Of a stretch of DNA of 31,867 bases, positions 23,865-31,867 are shown piece after piece; position 1 is the first letter of the stretch, and each line of letters starts with the position of its first letter. The notes beneath the pieces are model-generated. The model made no database searches. It saw nothing but the letters and a program-made list of their open reading frames with translations, and was not told the DNA's origin. The position numbers and the translations under genes are program-made. This DNA comes from DASPJQ01 sp035299065 (GTDB taxonomy: Bacteria; Bacteroidota; Bacteroidia; Flavobacteriales_D; UBA2798): positions 1-31,867 of the forward strand of contig DATGXI010000004.1 of assembly GCA_035299065.1 (NCBI GenBank). The letters run 5' to 3'.

Positions 23865-26672
23865 TTAATAAGGAACCATCATTTCTACTATTTTTTTTAA
23901 TTCAATTCTTGACTCTTTACTTAAAGCCGATCCCATTTCTTCTAAATACTTATTAAAGAAATCTTCCTCATTAAATTTTGTGTCAAAATCATTTGTTTTG
24001 TCAACTATCATTCTCAACAATAGCCGAATAAATGATTTATCCTTTAGTAATTCGTCTTTAGAAAAGGATTGATAAACGCCTTCTTTAAAAGCAAAATTTC
24101 TGCACATAAGATAACGATAATAAAATATTCTTATTTGTCGCGGGGTCGGATCATCTAATTTTAAAAGAGATTCGTTCAACAAACCTTCTTCTACCATATT
24201 TATTTCATAGTTGGCACTTGATGTAATTAAGGGCTTTTCTGTGACTAACTTCGAGTCTTTATCAGTATTTTGTTTCTGATTTAATTGGTATTCATTTTGA
24301 ATCTTGATTCCCACTTCTTCTGGAGAGGTTCTATCATGTTCGCTTGAACCGTCATACCTAACCGTTTCATCATACTTTAATTCTAATTCCGGATTTATTT
24401 TTCCATCCGTATACTTTTTCAGTATATCAATTTTTTCAATTTCATCTAATACATTCAATTTTATTCCTGTTACAAATAATTTATCAATATATTCTCGGGC
24501 CAAATCTATCTTACTTTCTGAATCGAATTTTTTATACTTGAAATCAATTGCTTTTTTAAGGATTCTCTCATCGGCCGCAGCTATAACAACAACTCTCTTT
24601 AAAATTTCTGGGTCTTCAAGCATAACACGAATCGCATCGAGAACCCCAACAATATTTTCAGGGTCACATCTGTCAAGATCATCTACCACTAGCAAAATTT
24701 TTTTATTACTTGCACGTATAGAATTCCACCAAGCTTTTTTATCTGGAAGCCATGTGCTTAAAAGGAGCCTAATTTCACTTTGGATTTCAGCCTGTAATCC
24801 CAAAACCTGATTATAATTCTTTTTAATTGAATATTTTCGAATTAGGCTTATTGCTTTCGTACTAAAATTTCTCTTCAATAAGTAAAGTCCTAACAACGTA
24901 TAGAATCCTATTGAAAATAACAACCATATTTTAAATTTGGAGCCTAAACACAACCATAAAATTGAACCAAAAAGGGGAATTAGAAATGCAACGGCTTCCC
25001 AAATCCCATACCTATTGATATTTAATACGATTCTTCTGAATAATTTAAGACTTCTGCCCCCGCTAATATAAAATTTGTCAGCAAAAACCTCATATAGATG
25101 TGCCCATGAGGTTTCGGCTGTCTTATATTTCCAAGCATTGAATTTGATTAATAAAAAATTACTTTTGCTTTTATCAATAATTTTTTCCGTGTGGTAATTT
25201 ATTCCTAAAATCTCAACTACCTTTTTAATTAAAAACGTTTTACCTCGCCCCCATCGTCCAAACACTCCTATCATTTGACCCTCTTGGTGAGTAGTAGAAA
25301 AATGCTTTACCAATAGAGCTACTTCATCCGCTACCTGGGTAACATTTAACGCTTCCTTTCCATTATCTATTGAGTAGTTATATTGCCTGTTTAAAATATT
25401 TGATGGCTCAATGTTTTTTGACGATTCATCTAAATTTGAACTAAACTCACTATTAAGTTCAGCCATTTCATCAAGAAAGAATCTCTCCTCCTGCGTAAGA
25501 GGTCTCCGTATCATATCAGACCCATTAAGATTCTGCAATTCCTTATGTTCCTGTAAAAGTCTTTCTGAAAGAAAAATAAAATACCTGAAATCATTTGATA
25601 CAAATGTATTAACCAACTGTTGTACAACTCCTAATTGTTTCTCAGGTTCTTCAATTTCCTCTATTCCACTGATTAGCCATAGAGTTGATTTACTGAAATT
25701 CCTCTCCGCTTTAATTTCATCAACAATATTAAAATCCCATCTGGTCGATGAATCAAAAATTATTTCTTTAGGATTTCCTCCGTTTGCCTTACATGATTTA
25801 TAAATAATTGTATTTAATTGACTGGTTTCATTTTGATCAAAGTCAATAATAAATCCTTTTTTTATTTTCTTATCTATTTCTGAAATTCTGACCTCATTAG
25901 AGAATACTAAGGTACTGTATTCAAAATAGGATTTGGCTACTAGTAATAATTCATCCGAAAACTTATTTGCGTTTTCTTCGATTTCCGTTTTCCCTTCAAA
26001 CACTGGATTCTTGATAGGTCCCTTTTTATTTTTCTCTTCGGTCTCCAAGTTTTTTTTTAGGGATTTTATCCAATCTGTCATTCTATCCATGCAATCATTC
26101 CATGAATGCGCTGGGCCCTCGGCTAAAATTTCAGAACCGAGTCCAGGTGTGAATTGATAACGACCATCATCTATTTTAATGAAATAATAACTATTAGGAA
26201 TATACTGAATTTCAAACCATGTATTTGTGATCGGATTTAGTATGAATAACGCAGGATCCATACCCACTCTTTTAATCCTTTCAAAAACTTGGTCTTTCCT
26301 CAATGGTAGCATTATAGGGTTCTTGGGTTCAGGAATTTCGCTAGTTGTCCTTTTTAATATTTCTTTAGTTACATTAAAAGACTTTCCTGCAAGAAACAAC
26401 CGTTCAACAATTTTACCTTTATAGAGATTATTTGCCTGATTCATAAAATAAGCCGCAATCTCAGCAGGCTCAAATCCCATTTCAGAATGAAGTTTATATA
26501 CCTGGAAAGTTTTTCCACTAACTAAATGTGTTCGACCTGACAGAGTTACCTCTCCTCCTCCTGCTAAATGTTTATTCGCCAATACATACAAATCATCCTC
26601 CTCAACTGCCCAGGTAGGGGCAATATAATTTGGACTATCAGAATCTCCTTGATATATATTATAAAGTGTCAT
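23865..26672 (-). CDS. KAP family P-loop NTPase with unassigned N-terminal half
   Basis: A 935-residue protein. The C-terminal half is a KAP NTPase: Walker A GRWGRGKT (about 472-479), FNAW shortly after (about 511-514), two membrane helices inserted between Walker A and B (about 560-600), and Walker B LLVVDDLDRCDPENIVGVLDA (about 660). The helices suggest the NTPase domain hangs from the inner membrane. The N-terminal 460 residues are not recognised; about 270-375 alternates strands and helices (GFIIDFD, EIIFDSS, LWLISGIEEIEE, YFIFLSERLL) like an alpha/beta domain. The ATG at 26672 shares its A with the stop of the HD gene (TGATG), so translation is coupled. Four 60-base lines counted by hand gave about 29% GC against about 41% in neighbours, pointing to acquired DNA. 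KAP NTPases occur in several phage-defence and prophage-linked systems; a defence role is inference. Confidence 0.85.
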   Translation of the reverse strand: MTLYNIYQGDSDSPNYIAPTWAVEEDDLYVLANKHLAGGGEVTLSGRTHLVSGKTFQVYKLHSEMGFEPAEIAAYFMNQANNLYKGKIVERLFLAGKSFNVTKEILKRTTSEIPEPKNPIMLPLRKDQVFERIKRVGMDPALFILNPITNTWFEIQYIPNSYYFIKIDDGRYQFTPGLGSEILAEGPAHSWNDCMDRMTDWIKSLKKNLETEEKNKKGPIKNPVFEGKTEIEENANKFSDELLLVAKSYFEYSTLVFSNEVRISEIDKKIKKGFIIDFDQNETSQLNTIIYKSCKANGGNPKEIIFDSSTRWDFNIVDEIKAERNFSKSTLWLISGIEEIEEPEKQLGVVQQLVNTFVSNDFRYFIFLSERLLQEHKELQNLNGSDMIRRPLTQEERFFLDEMAELNSEFSSNLDESSKNIEPSNILNRQYNYSIDNGKEALNVTQVADEVALLVKHFSTTHQEGQMIGVFGRWGRGKTFLIKKVVEILGINYHTEKIIDKSKSNFLLIKFNAWKYKTAETSWAHLYEVFADKFYISGGRSLKLFRRIVLNINRYGIWEAVAFLIPLFGSILWLCLGSKFKIWLLFSIGFYTLLGLYLLKRNFSTKAISLIRKYSIKKNYNQVLGLQAEIQSEIRLLLSTWLPDKKAWWNSIRASNKKILLVVDDLDRCDPENIVGVLDAIRVMLEDPEILKRVVVIAAADERILKKAIDFKYKKFDSESKIDLAREYIDKLFVTGIKLNVLDEIEKIDILKKYTDGKINPELELKYDETVRYDGSSEHDRTSPEEVGIKIQNEYQLNQKQNTDKDSKLVTEKPLITSSANYEINMVEEGLLNESLLKLDDPTPRQIRIFYYRYLMCRNFAFKEGVYQSFSKDELLKDKSFIRLLLRMIVDKTNDFDTKFNEEDFFNKYLEEMGSALSKESRIELKKIVEMMVPY

Positions 26673-27910
26673 CACTTCTCTCTAAAATATCCAAGTCCAT
26701 ACTTTTTAACTGGCCTTGCCAACGCTGCAATATTAAAATTATCGCTCGCATCGGTTATATCAGCAATTTTTTCGTTCTTATATAGAATATTTATATGGTC
26801 ATGCATGGGATTATACGCATTGTTTACCATCTCGGCTTTGATCACAAAATACTTTACTTCATCTTTATCCAATTTATATTTTTTCATCAATTCCTTTTCC
26901 AGCTTCGCCACTTTATCGGCCGCAAACGGTTTATTGGATATTTCAATCTTATATAAATTGCGGTTTAAAAACGCATAACATAATTTTGACAGCACTTTAT
27001 CTTTATGATCGCACCACACTTTTATGGCACTCACAATGTCATTGTCATCAAGCAAGGCAAATTGTTTCAATGGCTCATTATTCTTTTTAAAGTCTTTCAG
27101 GTTTAATTTTTTGTACAGAAAATACTTTAAAGCCGGTGTTCCGAATAAATCTTTGTCTTTTTTTGCCAGCTCTTTGGCCCTTCGCAAAATATTGATCAAT
27201 AAATTTTCGGCAGCAACAACGGTTTTATGCAGGTATACCTGCCAGTACATTAACCTGCGCGCCACAATAAATTTTTCAATGCTGTAAATTCCTTTTTCCT
27301 CAATTACCAATTCATCGTTTCTCACATCCAGCATTTTTAATATCCGGTCACTGCTCACAACACCTTCTGAAACACCGGTAAAAAAACTATCGCGCTTTAA
27401 ATAATCAAGCCTGTCCATGTCCAACTGGCTGCTCACAAGTTGATGCAGGAATTTCTTCTTATACTTATTGTTGAAAATGTTAATGGCCATGGTAAGTTTT
27501 CCACCAAAATCTTTGTTGAGTGCCTCCATGAACATGCTGCTGATCTCCTCATGGTGCACCCCATCAACCAAGGTATGTTCCAGGGCATGTGAGAACGGGC
27601 CGTGGCCAATATCATGCAATAAAATGGCAATTGTTACACCTGTAGCTTCTTCCTCGGTAATTTTATGGCCTTTGCTTCGCAAAATATCAATGGCAAGGGT
27701 CATTAAATGCATAGCACCCATGGCATGGTGAAAACGGGTGTGAAGTGCTCCGGGATATACCAAATGGCTCATGCCCAATTGCCTTATCCTGCGCAAACGC
27801 TGGAAATAAGGGTGATCAATCAAATTGACAATAATTTCCTGCGGAATTGAAATAAACCCATATACAGGATCGTTAAATATCTTTAATTTACTTTTTTGTT
27901 CGGTTGGCAC
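26672..27910 (-). CDS. HD-domain phosphohydrolase (dNTPase-like)
   Basis: A 412-residue cytosolic enzyme of the SAMHD1/dGTPase-like HD superfamily. The metal site is complete: HTRFHHAMGAMHL (His62), LLHDIGHGPFSHALEH (His99, Asp100) and DMDRLDYLKRDSFFTG (Asp167). Such enzymes hydrolyse phosphoester bonds in nucleotides; the substrate is not determined here. It begins with GTG at 27910; no in-frame ATG is near. In Bacteroidota an HD protein of this kind is often divergent from porX, as here, so this gene is probably ancestral to the locus while the KAP gene behind it looks like a later addition. Its stop overlaps the KAP start. Confidence 0.9.
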   Translation of the reverse strand: MPTEQKSKLKIFNDPVYGFISIPQEIIVNLIDHPYFQRLRRIRQLGMSHLVYPGALHTRFHHAMGAMHLMTLAIDILRSKGHKITEEEATGVTIAILLHDIGHGPFSHALEHTLVDGVHHEEISSMFMEALNKDFGGKLTMAINIFNNKYKKKFLHQLVSSQLDMDRLDYLKRDSFFTGVSEGVVSSDRILKMLDVRNDELVIEEKGIYSIEKFIVARRLMYWQVYLHKTVVAAENLLINILRRAKELAKKDKDLFGTPALKYFLYKKLNLKDFKKNNEPLKQFALLDDNDIVSAIKVWCDHKDKVLSKLCYAFLNRNLYKIEISNKPFAADKVAKLEKELMKKYKLDKDEVKYFVIKAEMVNNAYNPMHDHINILYKNEKIADITDASDNFNIAALARPVKKYGLGYFREK

Positions 27911-27933
27911 AGCTGATATAATTAGTATACTTA

Positions 27934-27941
27934 CAAAGCTA
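27934..27941 (-). promoter_or_regulatory. Bacteroidota -7 box for the HD-KAP-nth run
   Basis: The minus strand reads TAGCTTTG, a perfect TAnnTTTG, 24 bases upstream of the GTG start at 27910. No -33 TTTG is seen at the expected place. The divergent porX start is only 39 bases from the HD start, so the promoter regions overlap. Confidence 0.5.
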
Positions 27942-27949
27942 ATATTTTT

Positions 27950-29500
27950 ATGGAAAAAATTAAGATTCTTTGGGCCGATGATGAAATTGAGTTATTAAAG
28001 CCCCACGTTTTGTTCCTTGAGGGCAAAGGTTACGACCTGACTACAGTAAACAACGGTGCCGATGCCGTTCAATTGACACGTGAACACAGTTACGATATTG
28101 TATTTCTTGACGAAAATATGCCCGGGCTTACCGGACTTGAAACCCTTACCCGCATTAAGGAAATTGTGCCCAGCACGCCCGTTGTCATGATCACCAAAAG
28201 CGAAGAAGAAGCCATCATGGAAAGTGCCATTGGCGGCAAAATATCCGATTACCTGATCAAACCGGTTAATCCAAACCAAATCCTGCTGAGCATTAAAAAA
28301 CATGTTTCGGGCAAAAAAATCATGACGGAACAAACCGGTACGCAATACCAGCAACAATTCAGGCAAATTGGCATGGAGCTGAACGATGTGCGTACACACG
28401 AGGAATGGGCAAACATATACAAGAAACTGGTGTATTGGGAACTTGAACTGGAAAAAATTGAAGACCAGGGACTGCACTCCATTTTACAAATGCAAAAAAC
28501 CGAAGCCAACAATTTGTTTAACCGTTTTATCATTGACAATTATACCAACTGGTTAAATGGTAAAGGCGACAGTGCCCCCGTTATGTCGCATACACTTTTC
28601 AAAAAGAAAATAATGCCGGAAATTGAAACTGAACCGGCTTTTGTTTTTGTGATCGATAATTTGCGATACGATCAATGGCGCGTTTTACGCCCTATTCTTA
28701 CCGAACTGTTCAAAGAAGAAAGCGAAGAAACATTCTTCTCCATATTGCCTTCAGCTACACAGTATGCACGTAACGCTTTGTTTGCAGGACTACTCCCAAG
28801 TGAAATTCAAAAACGTTATCCCGATTTCTGGGTGAGTGATGACGAAGATGAAGGGAAGAACATGCATGAAAAAGATTTTTTGGATGGCCAGTTAAAAATG
28901 CTGGGCAAAAACATCAAGTTTTCTTACAACAAAATCACCAACATTGCTGCAGGAAAAAAACTGGTTGACAATTTCAGCAACCTGTTGCAAAACCATTTAA
29001 ATGTTATTGTGTACAACTTTGTGGACATGCTTAGCCATGCCCGTACCGAAATGGAAATTATACGTGAATTGGCCGAAAACGAAGTGAGTTACCGCAGCAT
29101 TACCAAATCATGGTTTGAACATTCGCCTTTGTACGACCTTTTCAAAAAAGTAGCCGAGAAAAAAATAAAAGTGATTGTAACCACCGACCATGGAACAGTG
29201 CACGTAAAAGAACCTTCAAAAATTGTTGGCGACAGGAATACAAACACCAATTTGCGTTACAAGCAGGGACGTAACCTGAACTACAATGCCAAAGATGTGT
29301 TTGAAGTGAAAAATCCGGCCGATATATTTTTACCAAAATCAAACATAAGCACCACCTATGTTTTTGCAAAAGATTATAAGTTTTTTGTGTACCCGAATAA
29401 CTACAACCAGTTTGTAAATTATTTCCAGGGAACCTTCCAGCACGGGGGAATTTCAATGGAGGAGTTGATTATACCATTTGTGGTACTTAAACCAAAATAA
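27950..29500 (+). CDS. porX: PorX-type response regulator with PglZ domain
   Basis: A 516-residue regulator. The N-terminal receiver (residues 1-118) has the acidic pair in WADDE (10-11), phospho-acceptor Asp54 in FLDENMPG, Thr82 and Lys104 (YLIKPVNP). A helical linker follows and then an alkaline-phosphatase-fold PglZ domain (about 205-510) with metal or catalytic motifs FVFVIDNLRYDQW (Asp236), LPSATQYARN (Thr270), NFVDMLSHA (Asp359, His363) and TTDHG (Asp413, His414). In Porphyromonas gingivalis and flavobacteria PorX with sensor PorY controls T9SS genes, and its PglZ domain is a nucleotide phosphodiesterase. No PorY kinase is in the window. It is divergent from the HD gene and near T9SS cargo genes. 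Confidence 0.92.
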   Translation: MEKIKILWADDEIELLKPHVLFLEGKGYDLTTVNNGADAVQLTREHSYDIVFLDENMPGLTGLETLTRIKEIVPSTPVVMITKSEEEAIMESAIGGKISDYLIKPVNPNQILLSIKKHVSGKKIMTEQTGTQYQQQFRQIGMELNDVRTHEEWANIYKKLVYWELELEKIEDQGLHSILQMQKTEANNLFNRFIIDNYTNWLNGKGDSAPVMSHTLFKKKIMPEIETEPAFVFVIDNLRYDQWRVLRPILTELFKEESEETFFSILPSATQYARNALFAGLLPSEIQKRYPDFWVSDDEDEGKNMHEKDFLDGQLKMLGKNIKFSYNKITNIAAGKKLVDNFSNLLQNHLNVIVYNFVDMLSHARTEMEIIRELAENEVSYRSITKSWFEHSPLYDLFKKVAEKKIKVIVTTDHGTVHVKEPSKIVGDRNTNTNLRYKQGRNLNYNAKDVFEVKNPADIFLPKSNISTTYVFAKDYKFFVYPNNYNQFVNYFQGTFQHGGISMEELIIPFVVLKPK

Positions 29501-29517
29501 AATTAAATACGAAAGAG

Positions 29518-29570
29518 CACTTTAGAACATAAGGAATTTCTAAAGTGAACTTAAGTGTCCTAAAGTGTTT
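29518..29570. repeat. Inverted and 10-base tandem repeat before the kelch gene
   Basis: CACTTTAGA (29518-29526) is inverted as TCTAAAGTG (29539-29547). The right arm begins three tandem 10-base units, TAAAGTGAAC, TTAAGTGTCC and TAAAGTGTTT (29541-29570). It lies between porX and the kelch gene and could act as a transcription terminator for porX, an operator, or a simple intergenic repeat. Confidence 0.7.
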
Positions 29571-29577
29571 CAATAAA

Positions 29578-30783
29578 ATGCTGAAAAAACTTTGCATATT
29601 CACTTTTCTATTCTTTACAATTAGTGTTTCTTATGCCCAAAGCTGGATTCCCCTCCCCGATTTTCCCGGTACTGAGCGTGATGATGCCTGCTTGTTTGTA
29701 ATTGGCAACAAAGCCTATTGCGGCAGCGGGTTTTTACCCTGGTTTGCACCTTCAAACGATTTTTACGCGTTAAATTTTGACGGTGAAACATGGAGTCCAA
29801 TTGCATCAATGCCTGCCGGAAGTGAACGCCAATACGCCTGCGGATTTTCTGACGGCCATTACGGGTATGTATTTGGCGGTTTAACAGGCACCACGTATTT
29901 AAATGATTTATATCGTTACGATACATTAACCAATTCGTGGGACACCCTGGCATCACTGCCTGACACCGGCCGGGCAGGAAGCTCCTGTTTTGTGATAAAT
30001 GACACAGCCTATATTGTTGGCGGAAAAAACAGTGTAATTGCAGCCACTAACGAGGTATGGGCATACGCCATTTTAACCAATACCTGGACACAAAAATCAA
30101 ATTTACCCAATAACGGCAGGTGGCGTGCCGGTGCCACAAGCGTAAACGGAAAAGGCTACCTGGTTTCAGGACGCGATAAAAACGGGTATTTCTGTCACCA
30201 GTTGTATCAGTACAATCCTTCAGCCGATGCATGGACACACATTTCAAATTTTGGCGGCAACGGCCGCAATTACATTGGCTTTACTGCACTTTACAACAAC
30301 CTGTACCTGGTTGCCGGTATTGACTCGCTTAATACGTATTACAATGACTTTTATACATATGACGTTTCCGCAAACACATGGGGAACGTTGACCCCAATTC
30401 CATCAGCTGCCCGTAAAGGCGGACTTTGTTTTTCATCGCAAAACAGCATTTACTACACAACAGGCATCAATGCATCCAATACACGTTTAAAAGAGACCTG
30501 GCGCATTTACAACCCTACAGGAATTCATGAACAAAATGCGGAAATTTCAATTACACTTTATCCAAATCCAGCCAGTACAAACCTTACCATTTCAACCCCC
30601 TTCCACCAATTTCATGTTAAAATTTTTGCATCCACTGGTCAAACGGTTTATTCTTTCGGAAACACAGGCCATTCAACCAGCATTGATGTGTCTTCTTTAA
30701 AAACGGGACTCTATAATATTTATATTAGCGATGGAAAAAACACCATCACTAAAAAACTTATTATAAACCCGCAAAATGAATAA
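29578..30783 (+). CDS. Kelch-repeat protein with T9SS type A sorting domain
   Basis: A 401-residue exported protein starting at the ATG at 29578 (MLKKLCIFTFLFFTISVSYAQ is the signal peptide; the GTG at 29545 is rejected). Residues about 25-300 hold about six kelch-type repeats, each with a GG or SG, then D/N-Lxx-Y and W pattern, for example YVFGGLTGTTYLNDLYRYD, AYIVGGKNSVIAATNEVWAY and YYNDFYTYDVSANTW, predicted to close a beta-propeller. Residues about 320-400 are a type A T9SS sorting domain (ITLYPNPASTNLTIS, VKIFASTGQTVYSF, GLYNIYISDGKNTITKKLI). Its stop overlaps the next gene by 8 bases. Ligand and role are unknown. Confidence 0.88.
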   Translation: MLKKLCIFTFLFFTISVSYAQSWIPLPDFPGTERDDACLFVIGNKAYCGSGFLPWFAPSNDFYALNFDGETWSPIASMPAGSERQYACGFSDGHYGYVFGGLTGTTYLNDLYRYDTLTNSWDTLASLPDTGRAGSSCFVINDTAYIVGGKNSVIAATNEVWAYAILTNTWTQKSNLPNNGRWRAGATSVNGKGYLVSGRDKNGYFCHQLYQYNPSADAWTHISNFGGNGRNYIGFTALYNNLYLVAGIDSLNTYYNDFYTYDVSANTWGTLTPIPSAARKGGLCFSSQNSIYYTTGINASNTRLKETWRIYNPTGIHEQNAEISITLYPNPASTNLTISTPFHQFHVKIFASTGQTVYSFGNTGHSTSIDVSSLKTGLYNIYISDGKNTITKKLIINPQNE

Positions 30784-31867
30784 ATTTCTACCCGTACTAA
30801 CTGCACTTTTACTGACAGTAACGTTTAATTCAGCAAACGCACAAACCTGGGGCGACACACTTAGCCTTGACCTGCAGGCAAGCGTACAACTTTCACCCGC
30901 ACAAATTACCCTTACCTGGTCGGCCGATGCCGAAGCCAGCGGGTTTGTGATTTACCGTAAATTAAAAGGCGGCATTTCATGGGGAACTCCCTTAACAACT
31001 GCTGCAGCTTCTGCAACAAGTTATGTGGATGCAACCGCTGTTGCCGGTACGCAATATGATTATAAAGTGCAAATGACCACCACAACAGGTCCACAAAAAA
31101 TGGGCTACCTGGCATCGGGAATAAACGTACAGGCAAACAGCAACCGCGGCATTGCCATTGTGGTTATTGAAAACACCTACATAGCAAACACAGCTTATCA
31201 AAATGCCGTTAACCAGGTATTGACCGACCTTGAACTTGACGGTTGGTATCCCAAAACAATTTACGTTGCTTCAACCGATGCTGTTGCTGCGGTAAAAGCA
31301 AGCATTGTTACAAAATACAACGAAAATACTTCCAAAACAAAATTGCTTTTGTTGCTGGGCCACGTTCCCATTCCCCACTCCGGTGCATTGAATCCTGACG
31401 GGCACAGTGATCACATTGGCGCCTGGCCAGCCGACATGTTTTATGGCGACATGAACGGAACCTGGACAGATGCAACAGTTAATGACGTAAGTTCATCCAA
31501 TACCCGCAACCACAATATACCGGGTGATGGAAAATTTGATCACGATTACATTCCAAGTGACATTGAATTGCAGGTTGGCCGCGTTGATTTAGCCGAACTA
31601 CCTTCGTTTGCTGAAAACGAAGAAACACTTATGTTGCGTTACATGGACAAATTACATCGTTTTAAAACCAGCCAGATACTTGTGCAGGACCGCGGTTTAA
31701 TTGATGATAATTTTACCGGCTACAGCGAAGGATTCAGCCAAAATGGTTATAAAAATTTTTCTCCGCTTATTGGCCGCGCAAACATTACTACGGCCAATGA
31801 TTATTTTACCGAGTTGAGTTATACCACCGGAACAACGGGCACCTACTTATGGTCTTACGGTTGTGGT
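30776..31867 (+). CDS. Secreted C25 (gingipain-like) peptidase-fold protein, partial
   Basis: The first 364 codons of a large secreted protein that runs off the right edge. The ATG at 30776 overlaps the end of the kelch gene (ATGAATAA). Signal peptide MNKFLPVLTALLLTVTFNSANAQ; then a fibronectin type III domain (about 35-118: AQITLTWSADAEASGFVIYRK, ATSYVDATAV, QYDYKVQM); then an alpha/beta region with IAIVVIENTY, KTKLLLLLGHVPIPHSG, GHSDHIGAWPADMFYGDMNG and DIELQVGRVDLAELPSF, which resembles the caspase-like part of C25 peptidases. The window ends at SYGCG, where a catalytic Cys could lie, but the assignment is not firm. A T9SS sorting domain would be expected outside the window. Confidence 0.75.
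   Translation, partial: MNKFLPVLTALLLTVTFNSANAQTWGDTLSLDLQASVQLSPAQITLTWSADAEASGFVIYRKLKGGISWGTPLTTAAASATSYVDATAVAGTQYDYKVQMTTTTGPQKMGYLASGINVQANSNRGIAIVVIENTYIANTAYQNAVNQVLTDLELDGWYPKTIYVASTDAVAAVKASIVTKYNENTSKTKLLLLLGHVPIPHSGALNPDGHSDHIGAWPADMFYGDMNGTWTDATVNDVSSSNTRNHNIPGDGKFDHDYIPSDIELQVGRVDLAELPSFAENEETLMLRYMDKLHRFKTSQILVQDRGLIDDNFTGYSEGFSQNGYKNFSPLIGRANITTANDYFTELSYTTGTTGTYLWSYGCG

Noticed and set aside
23865..27910. Complete known antiphage system
   Set aside because: HD and KAP families are found in defence systems, but I cannot match this pair to a named one, and the HD gene is probably a housekeeping neighbour of porX.

Overview
The window looks like a chromosomal segment of a Bacteroidota bacterium (a free-living gliding or secreting lineage rather than a gut Bacteroides, by inference). 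Signs are: several secreted proteins ending in type IX secretion system (T9SS) sorting domains, a PorP/SprF-family membrane protein, a PorX-type regulator (receiver plus PglZ domain), a two-component-propeller/PP2C sensor, start sites mostly without Shine-Dalgarno sequences, and perfect Bacteroidota -7 boxes (TAnnTTTG) before at least two genes. GC is about 40% by eye. No rRNA, tRNA, CRISPR array, transposase or phage structural gene was recognised.

Layout. 1-1866 (-): N-terminal 622 codons of a large superfamily 1 helicase-like ATPase running off the left edge. 1997-3139 (-): secreted T9SS cargo. 3288-5600 (-): rtcB then prfH, closed by a clear intrinsic terminator; this is the RNA-ligase plus release-factor pair linked to rescue and repair of damaged ribosomes. 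5601-6300: a 700-base gene-free stretch with short phased repeats and, on the minus strand, a 14-codon ORF with a perfect Shine-Dalgarno sequence and two mutually exclusive stems. 6301-12679 (-): a tightly packed five-gene run (propeller/PP2C sensor, DUF2071 protein, lipoprotein, esterase, methyltransferase). 12839-14268 (+): a TerB-like protein and a secreted unknown. 14375-17445 (-): two tandem paralogous secreted proteins. 17811-20489 (+): a type B T9SS cargo followed by its probable PorP/SprF partner. 20472-21926 (-): an MHS-family transporter. 22005-23152 (+): a DUF2585 membrane protein and a small secreted protein. 23208-27910 (-): HD phosphohydrolase, KAP-family P-loop NTPase and an endonuclease III-like protein in one probable operon. 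27950-29500 (+): porX, divergent from the HD gene. 29578-31867 (+): a kelch-repeat T9SS cargo overlapping the start of a C25-peptidase-like secreted protein that runs off the right edge.

How they work together. PorX, the PorP-like protein and at least three cargo genes make secretion through the T9SS the main theme. RtcB-PrfH is a self-contained ribosome repair module. The strongest candidates for something not yet described are: (1) the KAP NTPase with a 460-residue unassigned N-terminal half, markedly poorer in GC than its neighbours yet translationally coupled (TGATG) to an HD phosphohydrolase; (2) the leader-peptide-like element at 6020-6111; and (3) an endonuclease III-like protein in which the second iron-sulfur cysteine is replaced by histidine.
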